A stretch of 13,458 nt of DNA from Acidimicrobiaceae bacterium (GTDB lineage Bacteria > Actinomycetota > Acidimicrobiia > Acidimicrobiales > Bog-793): assembly GCA_027306715.1 (NCBI GenBank), contig DAHUZG010000267.1, positions 1 through 13,458 of the forward strand, read 5' to 3'. The notes under the pieces were generated by a model. It saw nothing but the letters and a program-made list of their open reading frames with translations, was not told the DNA's origin and ran no database searches. Position 1 is the first letter of the stretch. Each line of letters starts with the position of its first letter. Shown here in pieces: positions 12,472 through 13,458 of this stretch. The translations under genes and the position numbers were made by a program.

Positions 12472-13218
12472 GTGCGAGCGCTGGTGGTGCTGCCGACCTA
12501 CAACGAGAGCGCGACCATCGGGCGCATCCTGACAGCGGTCCGCAAAGCGCTCCCCGAGGCCGAGATCCTCGTCGTCGACGACTCGAGCCCCGACGGCACC
12601 GCCGGGCTGGTCGAGAAGGCCGCCGCCGAGCTCGGGTCGATCCACCTGCTCGTCCGGCCCGAGAAGAACGGCCTCGGCCCGGCCTACCGTGCTGGCTTTG
12701 CCTGGGGGCTCGACCGGGGCTTCGACGCCTTCGTCGAGATGGACTCGGACTTCTCCCATGACCCGGCCGCCCTGCCACGGCTCGTGGCGCCGCTCGAAGG
12801 CGACTTCGACGTCGCCGTCGGCTCGCGCTACGTCCCCGGCGGGCACATCCCGAACTGGAAGCTCTCCCGGCGGCTGCTCTCGCGCGGCGGCAACATCTAC
12901 GCCGACGTGGTGCTCGGCCTCGGCGTGCGCGACTCGACAGCGGGCTTTCGCGCCTACTCGGCCTCGGCGCTGAAGGCGATCGACCTCGACCGGGTCCACG
13001 CCGGCGGCTACGGCTTCCAGATCGAGATGACCTACCGCGCCCGGCAGGCAGGAGCGCGCATCACCGAGGTGCCGATCAGCTTCGTCGACCGGGTCGAGGG
13101 CACCTCGAAGATGTCGCGCTCGGTCGTCACCGAGGCGATGTGGCTCGTGACGAAGTGGGGCGCCGAGCGCCTGCTCGAGGCTGCCCGGTCCAGCTCCCGG
13201 CGCCTCCGCCACAGCTGA
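12472..13218 (+). CDS. polyprenol-phosphate mannosyltransferase (GT2, DPM1-like)
   Basis: The 248-residue protein is a single GT2 catalytic domain of the dolichol/polyprenol-phosphate mannose synthase type, which moves mannose from GDP-mannose to a lipid phosphate at the inner membrane face. Motifs in order: LPTYNE (7-12), VVDDSSPDGT (34-43), VEMDSDFSHDP (88-98; Asp91-Asp93 as metal-binding DxD), GSRYVPGG (117-124), DSTAGFRAY (154-162) and FVDRVEGTSKMS (204-215), the acceptor-side motif of DPM1-like enzymes. There is no C-terminal membrane domain, so it needs lipid association or a partner; the fused acyltransferase found in some mycobacterial Ppm1 is absent. GTG 12472 is the natural start, with a likely leaderless promoter. 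It is divergent from sufB and 40 bases ahead of a tricorn-like gene. Confidence 0.93.
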   Translation: MRALVVLPTYNESATIGRILTAVRKALPEAEILVVDDSSPDGTAGLVEKAAAELGSIHLLVRPEKNGLGPAYRAGFAWGLDRGFDAFVEMDSDFSHDPAALPRLVAPLEGDFDVAVGSRYVPGGHIPNWKLSRRLLSRGGNIYADVVLGLGVRDSTAGFRAYSASALKAIDLDRVHAGGYGFQIEMTYRARQAGARITEVPISFVDRVEGTSKMSRSVVTEAMWLVTKWGAERLLEAARSSSRRLRHS

Positions 13219-13219
13219 G

Positions 13220-13238
13220 GGCCCGCCCCCTCCGGGCC
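13220..13238 (+). terminator. short GC hairpin after the glycosyltransferase
   Basis: ggcccg (13220-13225) pairs with cgggcc (13233-13238) around a 7-base C-rich loop, 2 bases after the stop codon. There is no U tract. It sits just before a candidate -10 box for the next gene, so it may insulate the two. Confidence 0.3.
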
Positions 13239-13244
13239 GGCGGC

Positions 13245-13250
13245 TACGGT
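13245..13250 (+). promoter_or_regulatory. candidate -10 box of a leaderless promoter (tricorn-like gene)
   Basis: TACGGT is followed by 8 bases (ctcctgcc) and ATG 13259, with no Shine-Dalgarno. Spacing is identical to the boxes before 12472 and 9419. Confidence 0.5.
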
Positions 13251-13258
13251 CTCCTGCC

Positions 13259-13458
13259 ATGGATGAGAGTGCCTACCTGCGGTTTCCGTCGATCTGCGAA
13301 GGGCTCGTGAGCTTCGTCGCCGACGACGACATCTGGCTCGCCGACGTCGGCGGCGACCTCGTCGGCCGGCGCCTCACCGCCGACCACGCCCCGGTCTCGG
13401 ACTCCCGGCTCTCCCCCGACGGCTCCTACGTCGCCTTCACCGGACGCCGCGACGGAGC
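13259..13458 (+). CDS. tricorn protease-like S41 peptidase, N-terminus only
   Basis: The window edge cuts this gene after 66 complete codons. The visible protein starts MDESAYLRFPSI, continues with VSFVADDDIWLADV, RRLTADHAPVSDS and RLSPDGSYVAFTGRRDG. This is the first blade or so of the TolB-like beta-propeller that opens tricorn-type proteases (YLRFPSI ... LSPDG ... AFTG). These large enzymes, usually over 1,000 residues with a C-terminal PDZ and S41 Ser protease core, degrade peptides downstream of the proteasome. The catalytic part is not visible, so the assignment rests on the N-terminus alone; another TolB/DPP-like propeller protein is possible. ATG 13259 has no Shine-Dalgarno but a TACGGT box 8 bases upstream. 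Confidence 0.75.
   Translation, partial: MDESAYLRFPSICEGLVSFVADDDIWLADVGGDLVGRRLTADHAPVSDSRLSPDGSYVAFTGRRDG

Noticed and set aside
10895..12778. SufB extended upstream to 12778
   Set aside because: The extra 161 residues are Arg/Ser/Pro-rich antisense translation of the divergent glycosyltransferase and intergenic DNA; SufB proteins begin near MVSTGIDLGKYQ.
1..13458. CRISPR arrays, tRNA/rRNA genes, transposons or phage genes
   Set aside because: No regularly spaced repeats, no cloverleaf or rRNA-like stretch noticed, and no transposase, integrase or phage motifs in any frame.

Overview
The window looks like chromosomal DNA of a very GC-rich actinobacterium, plausibly of the class Acidimicrobiia. 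The evidence is the strong G/C bias at third codon positions, the many GTG starts, the SufB-SufD-Rieske-SufC set of Fe-S assembly genes without a SufB intein, and what look like leaderless promoters. The class-level placement is inference. I see no rRNA, tRNA, CRISPR array, transposase or phage gene. Eleven complete genes and one gene cut by the right edge are supported, plus one small hypothetical gene.

Left part (1-2943). A minus-strand pair encodes an S9 prolyl-oligopeptidase-type peptidase followed by a nicotinamidase (pncA), joined by an ATGA overlap. The first 220 bases are non-coding and hold a tandem repeat and two inverted repeats. A 270-base divergent gap with two strong hairpins separates the peptidase from a plus-strand DedA membrane protein (2944-3567). 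That gene is followed by an unrecognised polytopic membrane protein (3673-4290) whose ribosome binding site is tandemly duplicated.

Centre (4389-7849). A tight minus-strand cluster reads, in transcription order, small four-cysteine protein - sufD - Rieske ferredoxin - sufC - nitroreductase. sufD/Rieske and Rieske/sufC overlap by 4 bases each. This is most of a SUF Fe-S cluster assembly operon, but sufB is not next to sufD.

Insert (8184-10839). A minus-strand GAF plus PP2C/SpoIIE-type serine phosphatase and a divergent plus-strand AI-2E-family (PerM-like) transporter lie between sufD and sufB. Their shared upstream region carries a (GGGGCC)n repeat able to form a G-quadruplex. The transporter converges on sufB.

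Right part (10895-13458). sufB is on the minus strand with its own upstream region (candidate -10, palindrome, tiny leader ORF). Divergent from it are a GT2 polyprenol-phosphate mannosyltransferase and then the first 66 codons of a tricorn-protease-like gene.

The signals I consider most worth follow-up are: (i) the split SUF locus with a conserved-looking four-Cys protein at the head of the sufD cluster; (ii) an identical TAnnnT-N8-start arrangement in front of three genes that lack a Shine-Dalgarno sequence; (iii) the G-rich hexanucleotide repeat; (iv) several two-copy 13-17 bp tandem duplications, one of which doubles a ribosome binding site. I did not find a clearly new multi-gene system.
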